This document shows positions 1 through 8,628 of a stretch of 64,000 nt of DNA, in pieces. Numbering within the stretch: position 1 is the stretch's first letter; each line of letters begins with the position of its first letter. The stretch is from Variovorax paradoxus (GTDB lineage Bacteria > Pseudomonadota > Gammaproteobacteria > Burkholderiales > Burkholderiaceae_C), in NCBI RefSeq assembly GCF_030815975.1, contig NZ_JAUSXL010000001.1:558001-622000 (forward strand), given 5' to 3'. The notes beneath the pieces were generated by a model. The model ran no database searches, was not told the DNA's origin, and worked only from the letters and a program-made list of their open reading frames with translations. The translations under genes were made by a program, and so were the position numbers.

Positions 1-747
1 CTGGCCATCGGCCGCTGGTTCCTGGCGCACGGCTACAGCGTCGCGCTGCTCGACATCGACGGCGCCACGCTCGACCAGGCAGTGGCCGAGCTCGCGCAGC
101 CTGCGAAGGTGCTGGGCCTGCACTGCGATGTGTCGAAGCCGTCGCAGGTCGACAGCGCCGCCAAGGCCGTGGTCGAGCGCTTCGGCCGTGTCGACGCGCT
201 GGTCAACAACGCCGGCGTGGCGGTGTTCAAGCCGGTGCTGCAGACCTCCTTCGAGGAGTGGCGCACCGTGCTCGGCACCAACCTGGACGGCGCGTTCCTG
301 TGCACGCAGGCCTTCGGCGTGCTGATGGTCGCGCGCGGGAGCGGCGCGGTGGTGAACATCGCCTCCATCTCCGGGCTGCGCGCCAGCACGCTGCGGGTCG
401 CCTACGGCACCAGCAAGGCAGCGCTCATCCACCTGACCAAGCAGCATGCGGTGGAGCTGGGCAACGCCGGCGTGCGCGTGAACGTGATCGCGCCGGGGCC
501 GGTGGAAACCGAGATGGCCAAGCTCGTGCACAGCGTGGCGATCCGCTCCGACTACTACGACACCATTCCGCTCGGCCGCTACGGCACGCCGGAAGAAATG
601 GCCAACGCCGTGGGCTTCCTGTGCAGCGACGACGCGAGCTTCATCAACGGCCAGGTGCTGGCTGTCGATGGCGGCTTCGATGCCGCCGGCGTCGGCCTGC
701 CGACCCTGCGCCGGGGCCTGCACGTGCCTGCCGCCGACCACGCCTGA
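1..747 (+). CDS. SDR family oxidoreductase, 5'-truncated by window edge
   Basis: NAD(P)-dependent short-chain dehydrogenase/reductase. The frame is open from base 1, so the true start and the N-terminal glycine-rich cofactor motif lie upstream of the window. Visible residues (numbered from base 1) include NNAG at 69-72, the catalytic serine region IASIS near 120-124, and the YxxxK pair in YGTSK at 135-139, followed by the usual PGPVET segment and a C-terminal INGQVLAVDGG. All core catalytic residues are present. It ends 17 bases before the thiolase gene and is co-directional with the thiolase and acyl-CoA ligase, so a 3-hydroxyacyl-CoA or related oxidoreductase role in the same acyl-CoA pathway is a reasonable inference. 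The substrate is not determined. Confidence 0.9.
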   Translation: MAIGRWFLAHGYSVALLDIDGATLDQAVAELAQPAKVLGLHCDVSKPSQVDSAAKAVVERFGRVDALVNNAGVAVFKPVLQTSFEEWRTVLGTNLDGAFLCTQAFGVLMVARGSGAVVNIASISGLRASTLRVAYGTSKAALIHLTKQHAVELGNAGVRVNVIAPGPVETEMAKLVHSVAIRSDYYDTIPLGRYGTPEEMANAVGFLCSDDASFINGQVLAVDGGFDAAGVGLPTLRRGLHVPAADHA

Positions 748-764
748 CAAGAAAGGACCGCCCA

Positions 765-1934
765 ATGACCACCAACGCCTGCATCATCGGCTGGGGACAC
801 ACGCCTTTCGGCAAGCTCGATGCCGTGGACAGCGAAGCACTCATCCGGTCCGCGGTCGAGCCCGCGCTGCGAACCGCGGGGCTCGCCGCGGCCGACATCG
901 ACGGCATCTTCGTCGGCCACTTCAACAGCGGCTTCCTGCCGCAGGACTTCAGCGCATCGCTGGTGGGCCTGGCGCTGCCCGAGCTGCGCCACGTTCCCGC
1001 AGTGCGCATGGAAAACGCATGCGCCACCGGCTCGGCCGCGATCTGGGCCGCACTCGATGCGGTGCAGTGTGGGCGGGTGCGGCATGCGCTGGTGGTCGGC
1101 TTCGAGATCATGAATGCCGTGCCCGGCCCGCGCATCGCCGAGACGCTGCTGCGCTGCTCCTATGTCAAGGAAGAGGGCGCCACCCCGGCGGGCTTTGCCG
1201 GTGTGTTCGGCCAGATCGCGGGCGAGTACTTCGAGCGCTTCGGCGACCAGAGCGATGCGCTGGCCGCCATCTCGGCCAAGAACCACGCGAACGGCGTGCA
1301 CAACCCCTTTGCGCACATGCGGCGCGACCTGGGTTTCGGCTTCTGCCGCCAGCCGTCGGAGAAGAACCCGTTTGTCGCGGGTCCGCTCAAGCGCTCCGAC
1401 TGCTCGCTGGTGTCCGACGGCGCGGCGGCGCTGGTCATCTCGGCCGGGCCGATCGCGTCGGCGACGGTGCCGGCGGTGCGCTGGCGCTCGCGCACGCAGG
1501 TCAACGACTACCTGCCGCTGTCGCGCCGCGATCCGACCCGCTTCGAGGGCGCGGCGCTCGCGTGGCAGCGGGGGCTGGCCGCGGCGGGGCTGTCGCTTCA
1601 TGATCTGGGCTTCGTCGAGACGCACGACTGCTTCACCATTGCGGAGCTGCTCGAGTACGAAGCCATGGGCCTGGCGCCGCACGGGCAGGGCGCGCGCGTG
1701 ATCCTCGATGGCGTGAGCCGCAAGGACGGTCGGCTGCCCGTCAACCCGTCAGGCGGGCTGAAGTCGCGCGGTCATCCGATCGGCGCCACGGGTGTGTCGC
1801 AGCATGTGATGGCTGCGATGCAGCTGGCCGGCCTCGCGGGCGACATGCAGGTCGGCTCGGGCAAGCCGGGCGCGGTCTTCAACATGGGCGGTGCGGCCGT
1901 TGCCAACTACCTGAGCGTGCTGGAGGCCGCATGA
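765..1934 (+). CDS. Thiolase family protein (SCP2/acetyl-CoA acetyltransferase-like)
   Basis: Thiolase-fold enzyme of 389 residues that would cleave or condense 3-ketoacyl-CoA. The start is the ATG at 765, preceded by a purine-rich GAAAGGA ribosome site; the frame stays open upstream only as a shadow of the SDR gene. Cys86 in MENACATGSAA is the acyl-accepting cysteine. The late motif NPSGGLKSRGHPIGATG carries the catalytic His at about 337. The second C-terminal cysteine of classical biosynthetic thiolases (CxG) is absent and the segment reads NMGGAA, as in SCP2-type thiolase-like proteins. The stop overlaps the next start (ATGA), so translation with the acyl-CoA ligase is coupled. Confidence 0.9.
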   Translation: MTTNACIIGWGHTPFGKLDAVDSEALIRSAVEPALRTAGLAAADIDGIFVGHFNSGFLPQDFSASLVGLALPELRHVPAVRMENACATGSAAIWAALDAVQCGRVRHALVVGFEIMNAVPGPRIAETLLRCSYVKEEGATPAGFAGVFGQIAGEYFERFGDQSDALAAISAKNHANGVHNPFAHMRRDLGFGFCRQPSEKNPFVAGPLKRSDCSLVSDGAAALVISAGPIASATVPAVRWRSRTQVNDYLPLSRRDPTRFEGAALAWQRGLAAAGLSLHDLGFVETHDCFTIAELLEYEAMGLAPHGQGARVILDGVSRKDGRLPVNPSGGLKSRGHPIGATGVSQHVMAAMQLAGLAGDMQVGSGKPGAVFNMGGAAVANYLSVLEAA

Positions 1935-3547
1935 GTGCAGCGCCAAGCGGTGCACCCGTGAGCCAAGCGCGGGCGATGAACCTGTCCGCCCTGCTGTCGC
2001 AGACGGCCGCGCTGTTTCCGGACCGGCCGGGGCTGATCCAGGGCGAGCGGCAGTGGACCTGGCGCAAGATCGACGCCCGCGTCGATGCGCTGGTGCAGGC
2101 GCTGCGATCGCTCGGCATGCGGCCGGGCGACAAGCTGCTCGTGATGTCGCGCAACAACCCGGCGCTGTTCGAGAGCTGCTGGGCCGCCTTCCGCCTGGGT
2201 GCCGTGTGGGTGCCGGTCAACTTCCGGCTCACGCCGCCCGAGGTCGCCTACCTGGGCAGCGCGAGCGAGGCGAGCGTGATGCTGGCCGAGGACTGTTTTG
2301 CCGAGCATGTGGAGGCGGTGAAGGCCGCGTCTTCGCATCTGCGCTCGGTCATCACGATCGGCCTTCCGCGCGCCGGTGAACACGGCTACGAGCCGCTGCT
2401 CGCGGCCAACGCCGATGCGCCCGCGGCGATGGCGCAGGTCGATGCCGACCAGCCGCTGTGGTACTTCTACACCTCGGGCACCACGGGCCGCCCGAAGGCC
2501 GCCGTGCTCACGCACGGGCAGATGGCCTTCGTCGTGACCAGCCACCTGGCCGACCTGATCCCGGGCACCACCGAGCACGACTGCTCGATCGCCGTCGCGC
2601 CGCTGTCGCATGGTGCGGGCATCCATGCGCTGCTCAACGTGGCCCGCGGCGCGGCGACGGTGCTGCTCGCCTCCGACAGGCTGGAGCCGGCCACCTTCTG
2701 GGCGCTGGTGGAGCGGCACCGCGTGACCAACGTCTTCACCGTGCCGACCATCGTCAAGATGCTGGTGGAAGACCCGGCCGTCGACCGGTTCGACCACGGT
2801 TCGCTGCGCTACGTGGTCTATGCGGGCGCACCGATGTACCGCGCGGACCAGAAGCGCGCGCTGCAGAAGTTGGGCAAGGTGCTGGTGCAGTACTTCGGGC
2901 TGGGCGAGGTCACGGGCTGCATCACGGTGCTGCCGCCGGCCATGCATGCGGCCGACGACGACGATCCGGACGCCCACATCGGCTGCTGCGGCCGGGCCCG
3001 CACCGGCATGGAAGTGGCCATCCTCGACGCGCGGATGCAGCCGGTGCCCGCGAGCACCGTGGGCGAGATCTGCTGCCGCGGGCCGGCCGTGTTCGCGGGC
3101 TATTTCAACAACCCCGAGGCCACGCAGAAGGCGCTGCAGGGCGGCTGGTTCCACACCGGCGACCTCGGCCGCATGGACGCGCGCGGGCTGCTCTATATCA
3201 CCGGCCGCGAATCCGACATGTACATCTCGGGCGGCTCCAACGTGTACCCGCGCGAGGTGGAGGAAATTCTGCTGATGCATCCGGCCGTGCGCGAAGTGGC
3301 GGTGCTCGGCATCGCGGACGAGAAGTGGGGCGAGGTGGGCGTGGCGGTGATCGTGTCTTCGCAGCCCGGCCTCACGGCCGAGCAGCTGCTGCAGCACCTG
3401 GACGGCCGCTGCGCGAAGTACCGCTGGCCGCGGCACATCTTCTTCTGGGATGCGCTGCCGAAGTCCGGCTACGGAAAGGTCGCCAAGGCCGACATCCGCA
3501 AGCGGCTCGTCGAACGCGGCGAGGTGAAGGAGATCGCCACCATCTGA
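1931..3547 (+). CDS. AMP-dependent acyl-CoA synthetase/ligase
   Basis: ATP-dependent carboxylate-CoA ligase of 538 residues. It activates a carboxylic acid to the acyl-adenylate and then the CoA thioester. Seen: the P-loop-like YTSGTTGRPK near residues 180-189, the adenylate-binding YFGLGEVTG, the hinge-preceding GWFHTGDLG, the SGGSNVYPREVEEIL block, and the C-terminal catalytic lysine motif YGKVAKADIRKRL. The first ATG overlaps the thiolase stop. A second in-frame ATG at 1979 starts exactly where homology to the family begins, so the first 16 residues may not be translated. With the upstream thiolase and SDR it makes a short beta-oxidation-like unit, presumably fed by the TRAP transporter that follows. 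Confidence 0.92.
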   Translation: MSAAPSGAPVSQARAMNLSALLSQTAALFPDRPGLIQGERQWTWRKIDARVDALVQALRSLGMRPGDKLLVMSRNNPALFESCWAAFRLGAVWVPVNFRLTPPEVAYLGSASEASVMLAEDCFAEHVEAVKAASSHLRSVITIGLPRAGEHGYEPLLAANADAPAAMAQVDADQPLWYFYTSGTTGRPKAAVLTHGQMAFVVTSHLADLIPGTTEHDCSIAVAPLSHGAGIHALLNVARGAATVLLASDRLEPATFWALVERHRVTNVFTVPTIVKMLVEDPAVDRFDHGSLRYVVYAGAPMYRADQKRALQKLGKVLVQYFGLGEVTGCITVLPPAMHAADDDDPDAHIGCCGRARTGMEVAILDARMQPVPASTVGEICCRGPAVFAGYFNNPEATQKALQGGWFHTGDLGRMDARGLLYITGRESDMYISGGSNVYPREVEEILLMHPAVREVAVLGIADEKWGEVGVAVIVSSQPGLTAEQLLQHLDGRCAKYRWPRHIFFWDALPKSGYGKVAKADIRKRLVERGEVKEIATI

Positions 3548-3608
3548 TCACATCGACGCTGACCCGGACGACCAGATCCATTCATACAAAAGGACAAGGA
3601 GACAAACC

Positions 3609-4622
3609 ATGAGCATCACCCGCCGCACCGTGCTTCGATCGACGGCACTCGCCGCCAGCCTCGCCGTGCCCATGCACCGGGCCTTCGCGCAGAAGGCCGA
3701 GTTCAACTACAAGTACGCGAACAACCTGCCGGTCACGCATCCGCTGAACATCCGCGCCAAGGAGATGGCCGACGCCATCCGCGCCGAGACCGGCGGCCGC
3801 GTCGACATCCAGATCTTCCCGAGCAACCAGCTGGGCTCCGACACCGACATGCTGAGCCAGCTGCGCTCGGGCGGCGTCGAGTTCTTCACGCTGTCGGGGC
3901 TGATCTTGTCCACGCTCGTGCCGTCCGCATCGATCAGCGGCGTGGGCTTTGCCTTCAACGACTACGCGAGCGTGTGGAAGGCCATGGACGGCGAGCTGGG
4001 TGCTCATATCCGCCAGCAGATCGCCAAGGCCAACATCGTGCCGATGGAGAAGATCTGGGACAACGGCTTCCGGCAGATCACGTCGTCGAGCCGGGCCATT
4101 GCCGGGCCGCAGGACATGAAGGGCTTCAAGATCCGCGTGCCGGTGTCGCCGCTGTGGACCTCGATGTTCAAGGCGCTCGAGGCCGCGCCCACGTCCATCA
4201 ACTTTGCCGAGGTGTATTCGGCGCTGCAGACCAAGATCGTCGACGGGCAGGAGAACCCGCTGGCCATCATCGCGACGGCCAAGCTCTACGAGGTGCAGAA
4301 GTTCTGCTCGCTGAGCAACCACATGTGGGACGGCTTCTGGTTCCTGGCCAACCGCCGCGCCTGGGACAAGCTGCCCGCCGAGCTGCGCACCGTGGTGGCG
4401 AAGCACATCAATGCGGCCGGCATGAAGGAGCGCGCCGACGTGGCCGAACTCAACGCCGGGCTGCAGAAGGAACTGGCCGCCAAGGGCATGGCCTTCAACC
4501 AGCCGGATTCCGCCGCCTTCCGCGACCAGCTGCGCAAGGCCGGCTTCTACGGCGAGTGGAAGGCCAAGTACGGCGACGAGGCCTGGGCGCTGCTCGAGCG
4601 CAGCGCGGGCAAGCTTGCATGA
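3609..4622 (+). CDS. TRAP transporter substrate-binding protein (DctP family)
   Basis: Periplasmic solute receptor of 337 residues for a tripartite ATP-independent transporter. These receptors usually bind organic acid anions and hand them to a sodium-coupled permease. The N-terminus MSITRRTVLRSTALAASL has a twin-arginine-like signal, with cleavage likely after AFA near residue 27. Family features seen are the early NNLPVTHP segment, QLRSGGVEFF, the conserved carboxylate-binding arginine region KIRVPVSPLW, and EVYSALQTKIVDGQENPL. A good ribosome site (AAGGAGA) precedes the ATG. The gene end overlaps the fused permease (ATGA). Placement after the acyl-CoA genes suggests that the acid activated by the ligase is the transported substrate; this is inference. 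Confidence 0.92.
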   Translation: MSITRRTVLRSTALAASLAVPMHRAFAQKAEFNYKYANNLPVTHPLNIRAKEMADAIRAETGGRVDIQIFPSNQLGSDTDMLSQLRSGGVEFFTLSGLILSTLVPSASISGVGFAFNDYASVWKAMDGELGAHIRQQIAKANIVPMEKIWDNGFRQITSSSRAIAGPQDMKGFKIRVPVSPLWTSMFKALEAAPTSINFAEVYSALQTKIVDGQENPLAIIATAKLYEVQKFCSLSNHMWDGFWFLANRRAWDKLPAELRTVVAKHINAAGMKERADVAELNAGLQKELAAKGMAFNQPDSAAFRDQLRKAGFYGEWKAKYGDEAWALLERSAGKLA

Positions 4623-6487
4623 GCGGGCCGGCCCTCGGCCTGGCGGCCGGCGCGCGCGTGGACGCGCCCCGGCTGTCCGCCATCGAGCGCCGGCTCGGGA
4701 CGCTGGTCGACATCGCGGCCGGCGGCCTGGTGCTGGCCGACGTGGCCGTGCTGCTCGCGGGCGTGCTGGCACGCTTCGTGTTCCACAGCCCGCTGGTCTG
4801 GTCCGACGAGCTGGCATCGATCCTGTTCATCTGGCTCGCGATGCTGGGCGCGGTGGTCGCGCTGCGGCGCGGCGAGCACATGCGCATGACCGCGCTGGTC
4901 TCGATGCAGCCGCCGTCGCGGCGCCCGCTGTTCGAAGCCCTGGCGCTGTGCGCGGCGCTCGCGTTCCTGGCGATGGTGGCGTGGCCGGCGTGGGAGTACG
5001 CATCGGAAGAGCGCTTCATCACCACGCCCGCGCTGAACATCTCGAATGCATGGCGGGCCGCGGCGCTGCCGGTGGGCATCGGGCTGATGGGGCTGTTCGC
5101 GGTGCTCAGGCTGCTGCGCGACGTGGAGTGGCGGATCACGGCCAAGGCGGTGGCGATCGTGGCCGTGCTGATCGTGGCGTTCACGCTGGGCCGCTCGGTG
5201 TTCCAGGACCTCGGGCGGCTGAACCTGCTGGTGTTCTTCGTCGGCGTGGTGCTGGCGGGCGTGCTCGCGGGCATTCCCATTGCCTTTTCGTTCGGTCTCG
5301 GCACCTTCGGCTATCTGGCGCTGGCCACCGACACGGCGCTGCCCGTGATCGTGGGCCGCATGGACGAGGGCATGTCGCACCTGATCCTGCTGGCGGTGCC
5401 GCTGTTCGTGTTCCTCGGGCTGCTGATCGAGATGACCGGCATGGCCAAGGCCATGGTCGCATTCCTCGCGGGCCTTCTGGGGCATGTGAAGGGCGGGCTG
5501 TCGTACGTGCTGGTGGGGGCGATGTATCTCGTGTCGGGCATCTCGGGCTCCAAGGCGGCCGACATGGCGGCGGTGGCGCCGGCGCTTTTTCCCGAGATGA
5601 AGCAGCGCGGCGCGAGCGAAGGCGAGCTTGTCGCGCTGCTGGCCGCGACCGGTGCCCAGACCGAGACGGTGCCGCCCAGCCTGGTGCTGATCACCATCGG
5701 TTCGGTCACGGGCGTGTCGATCGCCGCCTTGTTCACGGGCGGCCTGCTGCCGGCCGTGGTGCTGGGGCTGATGCTGTGCGTGGTCGTGTACTTTCGCTGC
5801 CGCGGCGAGGACCTGGGCCAGGTCGTGCGCGCGCCGTGGCGCGAGGTCGGCCGGCTCGCCGTGGTGGCGCTGCCGGCGCTGGCCTTGCCGTTCGTGATTC
5901 GCGCGGCGGTGGTCGAGGGCGTGGCCACCGCGACCGAGGTCTCGACCATCGGCATCGTGTATGCCGTGGTCGCGGGGCTCGTCGTGTACCGGCAGTTCGA
6001 CTGGAAGCGGCTGGGGCCGATGCTCGTCGCGACGGCATCGCTCTCGGGCGCCATCCTGCTGATCATCGGCACCGCGACGGCCATGGCCTGGGGCCTCACG
6101 CAATCGGGCTTCTCGCGCCTGCTGGCCGAAGCGATGACCGGCCTGCCCAGCGGCGCGCCGATGTTCCTGGCGGTATCGCTGGTGATCTTCGTGGTGCTGG
6201 GCAGCGTGCTCGAGGGCATTCCGGCCATCGTGCTGTTCGGCCCGCTCCTGTTTCCCATCGCGCGGCAGCTGGGCATCCACGAGGTGCACTACGCGATGGT
6301 GGTGGTGCTGTCGATGGGCCTCGGCCTGTTCGCGCCGCCGCTGGGCGTGGGCTACTACGCGGCCTGCGCGATCGGACGCGTGCATCCCGACGCGGGCATC
6401 CGGCCGATTGCGGGCTACATGGTGGCGCTGCTGGTGGGGACGATTGCGGTGGCGGCGATTCCTTGGCTGTCCATTGGGTTTCTTTGA
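4619..6487 (+). CDS. Fused TRAP transporter permease, DctQ-DctM
   Basis: Inner-membrane permease of 622 residues that fuses the small DctQ domain (about residues 1-175, four membrane helices, with the LVWSDELASILFIWLAMLGA signature) to the large DctM domain (about 185-622, roughly a dozen hydrophobic helices). DctM signatures seen are GIPIAFSFGLGTFGYLAL, SGISGSKAADMAAVAPAL and GSVLEGIPAIVLFGPLLFPIA. The start ATG at 4619 overlaps the DctP stop. The last 71 bases (6417-6487) recur at 19851-19920, where they are not part of any intact permease gene. The C-terminus looks complete here, so this is the parental or intact copy. Confidence 0.92.
   Translation: MSGPALGLAAGARVDAPRLSAIERRLGTLVDIAAGGLVLADVAVLLAGVLARFVFHSPLVWSDELASILFIWLAMLGAVVALRRGEHMRMTALVSMQPPSRRPLFEALALCAALAFLAMVAWPAWEYASEERFITTPALNISNAWRAAALPVGIGLMGLFAVLRLLRDVEWRITAKAVAIVAVLIVAFTLGRSVFQDLGRLNLLVFFVGVVLAGVLAGIPIAFSFGLGTFGYLALATDTALPVIVGRMDEGMSHLILLAVPLFVFLGLLIEMTGMAKAMVAFLAGLLGHVKGGLSYVLVGAMYLVSGISGSKAADMAAVAPALFPEMKQRGASEGELVALLAATGAQTETVPPSLVLITIGSVTGVSIAALFTGGLLPAVVLGLMLCVVVYFRCRGEDLGQVVRAPWREVGRLAVVALPALALPFVIRAAVVEGVATATEVSTIGIVYAVVAGLVVYRQFDWKRLGPMLVATASLSGAILLIIGTATAMAWGLTQSGFSRLLAEAMTGLPSGAPMFLAVSLVIFVVLGSVLEGIPAIVLFGPLLFPIARQLGIHEVHYAMVVVLSMGLGLFAPPLGVGYYAACAIGRVHPDAGIRPIAGYMVALLVGTIAVAAIPWLSIGFL
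6417..6487 (+). repeat. Direct repeat, copy 1 (3' end of TRAP permease gene)
   Basis: These 71 bases encode the last ~23 residues of the permease and its stop. The same sequence is at 19851-19920 in the same orientation, with one missing base near the left end (ATGGTGGCG versus ATGGTGCG) and one synonymous change (GCG to GCT). Similarity stops at the stop codon. The two copies bracket the 13.4-kb module. Confidence 0.9.
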
Positions 6488-6516
6488 GGGGGCCAGCGTT
6501 TCGAGGGCTTCAGGCC

Positions 6517-6538
6517 CCGAGGATGAAAGAGTCCTCGG
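6517..6538. terminator. Candidate bidirectional stem-loop between convergent genes
   Basis: Perfect 7-bp inverted repeat CCGAGGA / TCCTCGG with an 8-base loop in the 80-base gap between the permease stop (6487) and the stop of the minus-strand dehydrogenase (6568). The position suits a terminator, but there is no T-tract on either side, so it is weak as an intrinsic terminator. Confidence 0.35.
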
Positions 6539-6567
6539 ATTCCGCTGCTGCGTGGTTGCCAGCCTCG

Positions 6568-7524
6568 TCAATATCCGCGGGATGGCTCGACGATGTTGTC
6601 GGGCAGGTCGCCGGCTGAGACGCGGAGGATGTTGGCCGCGATCTGCTTGGCCGAGGATGACGGGATGGCCACTGATGCGAGGTGCGGGGTGATGAGCACG
6701 TTGGGCATGCTCCACAGCGCATCTCCGGTCGGCAGGGGTTCGTGCTCGAAGACATCCAGCGTTGCCGCGCCGATGTGGCCACTCTGGAGGAGTTCCGTCA
6801 ACGCGGCCTGATCCACCAGGGTGCCCCTGGCGACGTTGACGAATGCAGCGCCGGGCCGTAATTTTTCGAGGCGGGCGCGATCGAAGAGATGCCTTGTCTG
6901 CGGCGTGAGCGGCAGCATCAGGACGACGATGTCCGCTTGGCCAATCACGGAATCGAGCGTCTCCATGCCGGCCGAACACTCCACGCCATCGATCTGCGCA
7001 AGGCTGCGCGACCAGCCCAGTGTTCTGAACCCCTGGCGCTGAATTTCATGCGCTGCCTTGGCTCCCAAATGCCCCAGTCCCAGCACCGCGACGGTTATTT
7101 CCTCCGGCGAACGCGGGTGGCGATAGGCCCACCGGCCTGAGCGCTGGGCCTGCTCGAAGACCGGAATATCTCGGGCGTGCCGGAGCACCGCGAACAGGAC
7201 ATACCCGGCCATCATTCGCGACATCTGCGGATCGGTAATCCGGGTGATGGGAACGTTCCCTGGGAGGTCGTCGCGTCCCACCAGCGAGTCGACTCCGGCG
7301 CCCAGGTTGATGATCAGCCGCAGGTTCGTCATGCGTTCGAAAATGCCCTGCGGGGGTTTCCAGACCATGGCGTAGTCGATCTCTTCCGGCCGCTCGGTCT
7401 GGCTTGCGTGAATCACCTGGAGTGCCGGAAGCTGGGTCTGAAGCGCCTTCTTCCAGGTCTGGAAATCGTCGAAGTCGCTATAGAAGGCCAGGGTGCCGAC
7501 AGCCGCTGCTTCAGGAAACGTCAT
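6568..7524 (-). CDS. D-isomer-specific 2-hydroxyacid dehydrogenase, GhrA-like
   Basis: NAD(P)H-dependent reductase of 2-oxoacids, closest in layout to glyoxylate/hydroxypyruvate reductase A. The ATG at 7524 gives 318 residues; an in-frame TTG at 7530, overlapping the stop of the upstream gene, is a possible alternative start. Seen: the Rossmann motif GLGHLG near residue 145, ARGTLVD with the substrate-binding arginine, Glu in DVFEHEPLP, and the catalytic His in ITPHLAS. It is the last gene of a tight five-gene minus-strand run (ABC ATPase, quinone oxidoreductase, GST, dehydroquinase-like, this gene). A second GhrA-like paralogue is at 58456-59388. Confidence 0.88.
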   Translation of the reverse strand: MTFPEAAAVGTLAFYSDFDDFQTWKKALQTQLPALQVIHASQTERPEEIDYAMVWKPPQGIFERMTNLRLIINLGAGVDSLVGRDDLPGNVPITRITDPQMSRMMAGYVLFAVLRHARDIPVFEQAQRSGRWAYRHPRSPEEITVAVLGLGHLGAKAAHEIQRQGFRTLGWSRSLAQIDGVECSAGMETLDSVIGQADIVVLMLPLTPQTRHLFDRARLEKLRPGAAFVNVARGTLVDQAALTELLQSGHIGAATLDVFEHEPLPTGDALWSMPNVLITPHLASVAIPSSSAKQIAANILRVSAGDLPDNIVEPSRGY

Positions 7525-7526
7525 CT

Positions 7527-8000
7527 TCAAGAAACCTGTTTGTTCTTTCGCACCAGGCGCGCGACGGCCTCGATGGCGAGTTCATAGCCGTCTCCGCCAA
7601 GTCCGGCAATGACACCATCCGCCACCTTGGATATGTAGGAGTGATGGCGGAAGGGCTCGCGCTTCCAGATATTGCTCATGTGGGCTTCGATGATCTTCCC
7701 GGGAAAAGACAGCAGGGCATCCAGGATGGGGATGGACGTGTAGGTCAAACCGGCCGCATTGATGACGATGCCGTCCGCGACGCCGCGGGCTTCCTGGATC
7801 CAGTCGATCAGCTGTCCTTCATGGTTCGACTGCAGAAAGCGCAGGCGGACCTCCAGCGAGGCGGCCTTTTGCTCGCAGCGCGACTGCAGGACGGGGAAAC
7901 TGTCCGTGCCGTAGTTCTTGGTGGAATCCAGGCCGTAGAGGTTGGCGTTGGGGCCGTTCAGGAACCAGACGGAGATGGGAGGATTCGAGGTTTCGGTCAT
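7527..8000 (-). CDS. Type II 3-dehydroquinase (AroQ)-like protein with altered active site
   Basis: Small flavodoxin-fold protein of 157 residues. It aligns end to end with type II 3-dehydroquinate dehydratases: LNGPNANLYG at 14-23, QSNHEGQLIDW at 57-67, and EAHMSNIWKREPFRHHS at 105-121. Kept residues: Tyr30 (catalytic Tyr), Asn81, Glu105, His107. Changed residues: the mobile-loop position that is normally the catalytic Arg in the GTREPEIYG segment is Asp25 here, and the substrate-binding NPGAYTHTS segment reads NAAGLTYTS, so its His is Tyr87. Family knowledge says the Arg is essential for dehydroquinase activity, so a different substrate is likely. It sits in a catabolic operon rather than with shikimate genes, with 7-base spacing to GST and 2 bases to the GhrA-like gene. 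Confidence 0.8.
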   Translation of the reverse strand: MTETSNPPISVWFLNGPNANLYGLDSTKNYGTDSFPVLQSRCEQKAASLEVRLRFLQSNHEGQLIDWIQEARGVADGIVINAAGLTYTSIPILDALLSFPGKIIEAHMSNIWKREPFRHHSYISKVADGVIAGLGGDGYELAIEAVARLVRKNKQVS

Positions 8001-8007
8001 CGTTTTC

Positions 8008-8628
8008 TCAAGCTTCGTAGGGTTGGGTGGCCTGCATGGCGGGCAGGCGCTGGAAAGCTTCGTTCCAACGGGCGGCGATGCCGCATTTCGCGCGCCAGTT
8101 CAGCTCGGGAAATCGGAAGTCCAGATACCCCAATGCGCAGCCGACGGTGATCTCGCCGATGGTGGGCTTGTCGTGGGCCAGCTCGGATGCAATGGTTTCG
8201 ATCGAGGCGAGGCAGGCCGTGACTTTGGTCAACAGGGCCTCGCGCCAGGTGGGCCACTGGAATTCGGGGGGACGCGCCGTCAGCTCGTAGCGCGCCAGCA
8301 GCGCGGCGTCGAGCAGGCCATCGCCCAGCGCCTGGCGGCTGAGCGCCGTCCATCGATCGGCGCCGGACGCGGGAAATATCGTCCCTGCGTCCGCTTGGCT
8401 GGCCAGGTACTCGCAGATCACGCGGCTGTCGTAGAGGACCTGACCGTCTTGCAGGATCAGGGTCGGCACCTTGGCGAGCGGGTTGTGAGCCGCGATGCGC
8501 GGGTCGCGTCGAACCGGATGAGCGGCGCTGTCCAGGAGTTGGATTTTCTCGGCCTGTCCGGTCAGATGCGCACACACCATGACCTTTCGCACGAAGGGCG
8601 AGGTCGGAGCAAAGAGGAGTTTCATCAT
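8008..8628 (-). CDS. Glutathione S-transferase family protein
   Basis: GST of 206 residues with an N-terminal thioredoxin-like domain (MKLLFAPTSPFVRKV, then the glutathione-binding KVPTLILQDG and the acidic YDSRVICEYL block) and an all-helical C-terminal domain. Function would be glutathione conjugation, isomerisation or reductive chemistry on a catabolic intermediate. The ATG at 8628 overlaps the quinone oxidoreductase stop (ATGA); a second ATG follows immediately at 8625. The longer upstream frame is only a shadow of the preceding gene. Membership of a catabolic operon suggests an isomerase or detoxification step; this is inference. Confidence 0.9.
   Translation of the reverse strand: MMKLLFAPTSPFVRKVMVCAHLTGQAEKIQLLDSAAHPVRRDPRIAAHNPLAKVPTLILQDGQVLYDSRVICEYLASQADAGTIFPASGADRWTALSRQALGDGLLDAALLARYELTARPPEFQWPTWREALLTKVTACLASIETIASELAHDKPTIGEITVGCALGYLDFRFPELNWRAKCGIAARWNEAFQRLPAMQATQPYEA

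Noticed and set aside
765..3547. Complete beta-oxidation operon
   Set aside because: No acyl-CoA dehydrogenase or enoyl-CoA hydratase is in the visible segment; only a partial module is supported.
4547..6979. 810-codon open frame on the minus strand opposite the TRAP permease
   Set aside because: Composition is rich in His/Arg/Gln, as expected for the reverse of a hydrophobic GC-rich gene; the sense strand encodes a clear DctQM fusion.
7527..8000. Calling the gene aroQ for shikimate biosynthesis
   Set aside because: Active-site loop residues are changed and the context is catabolic.
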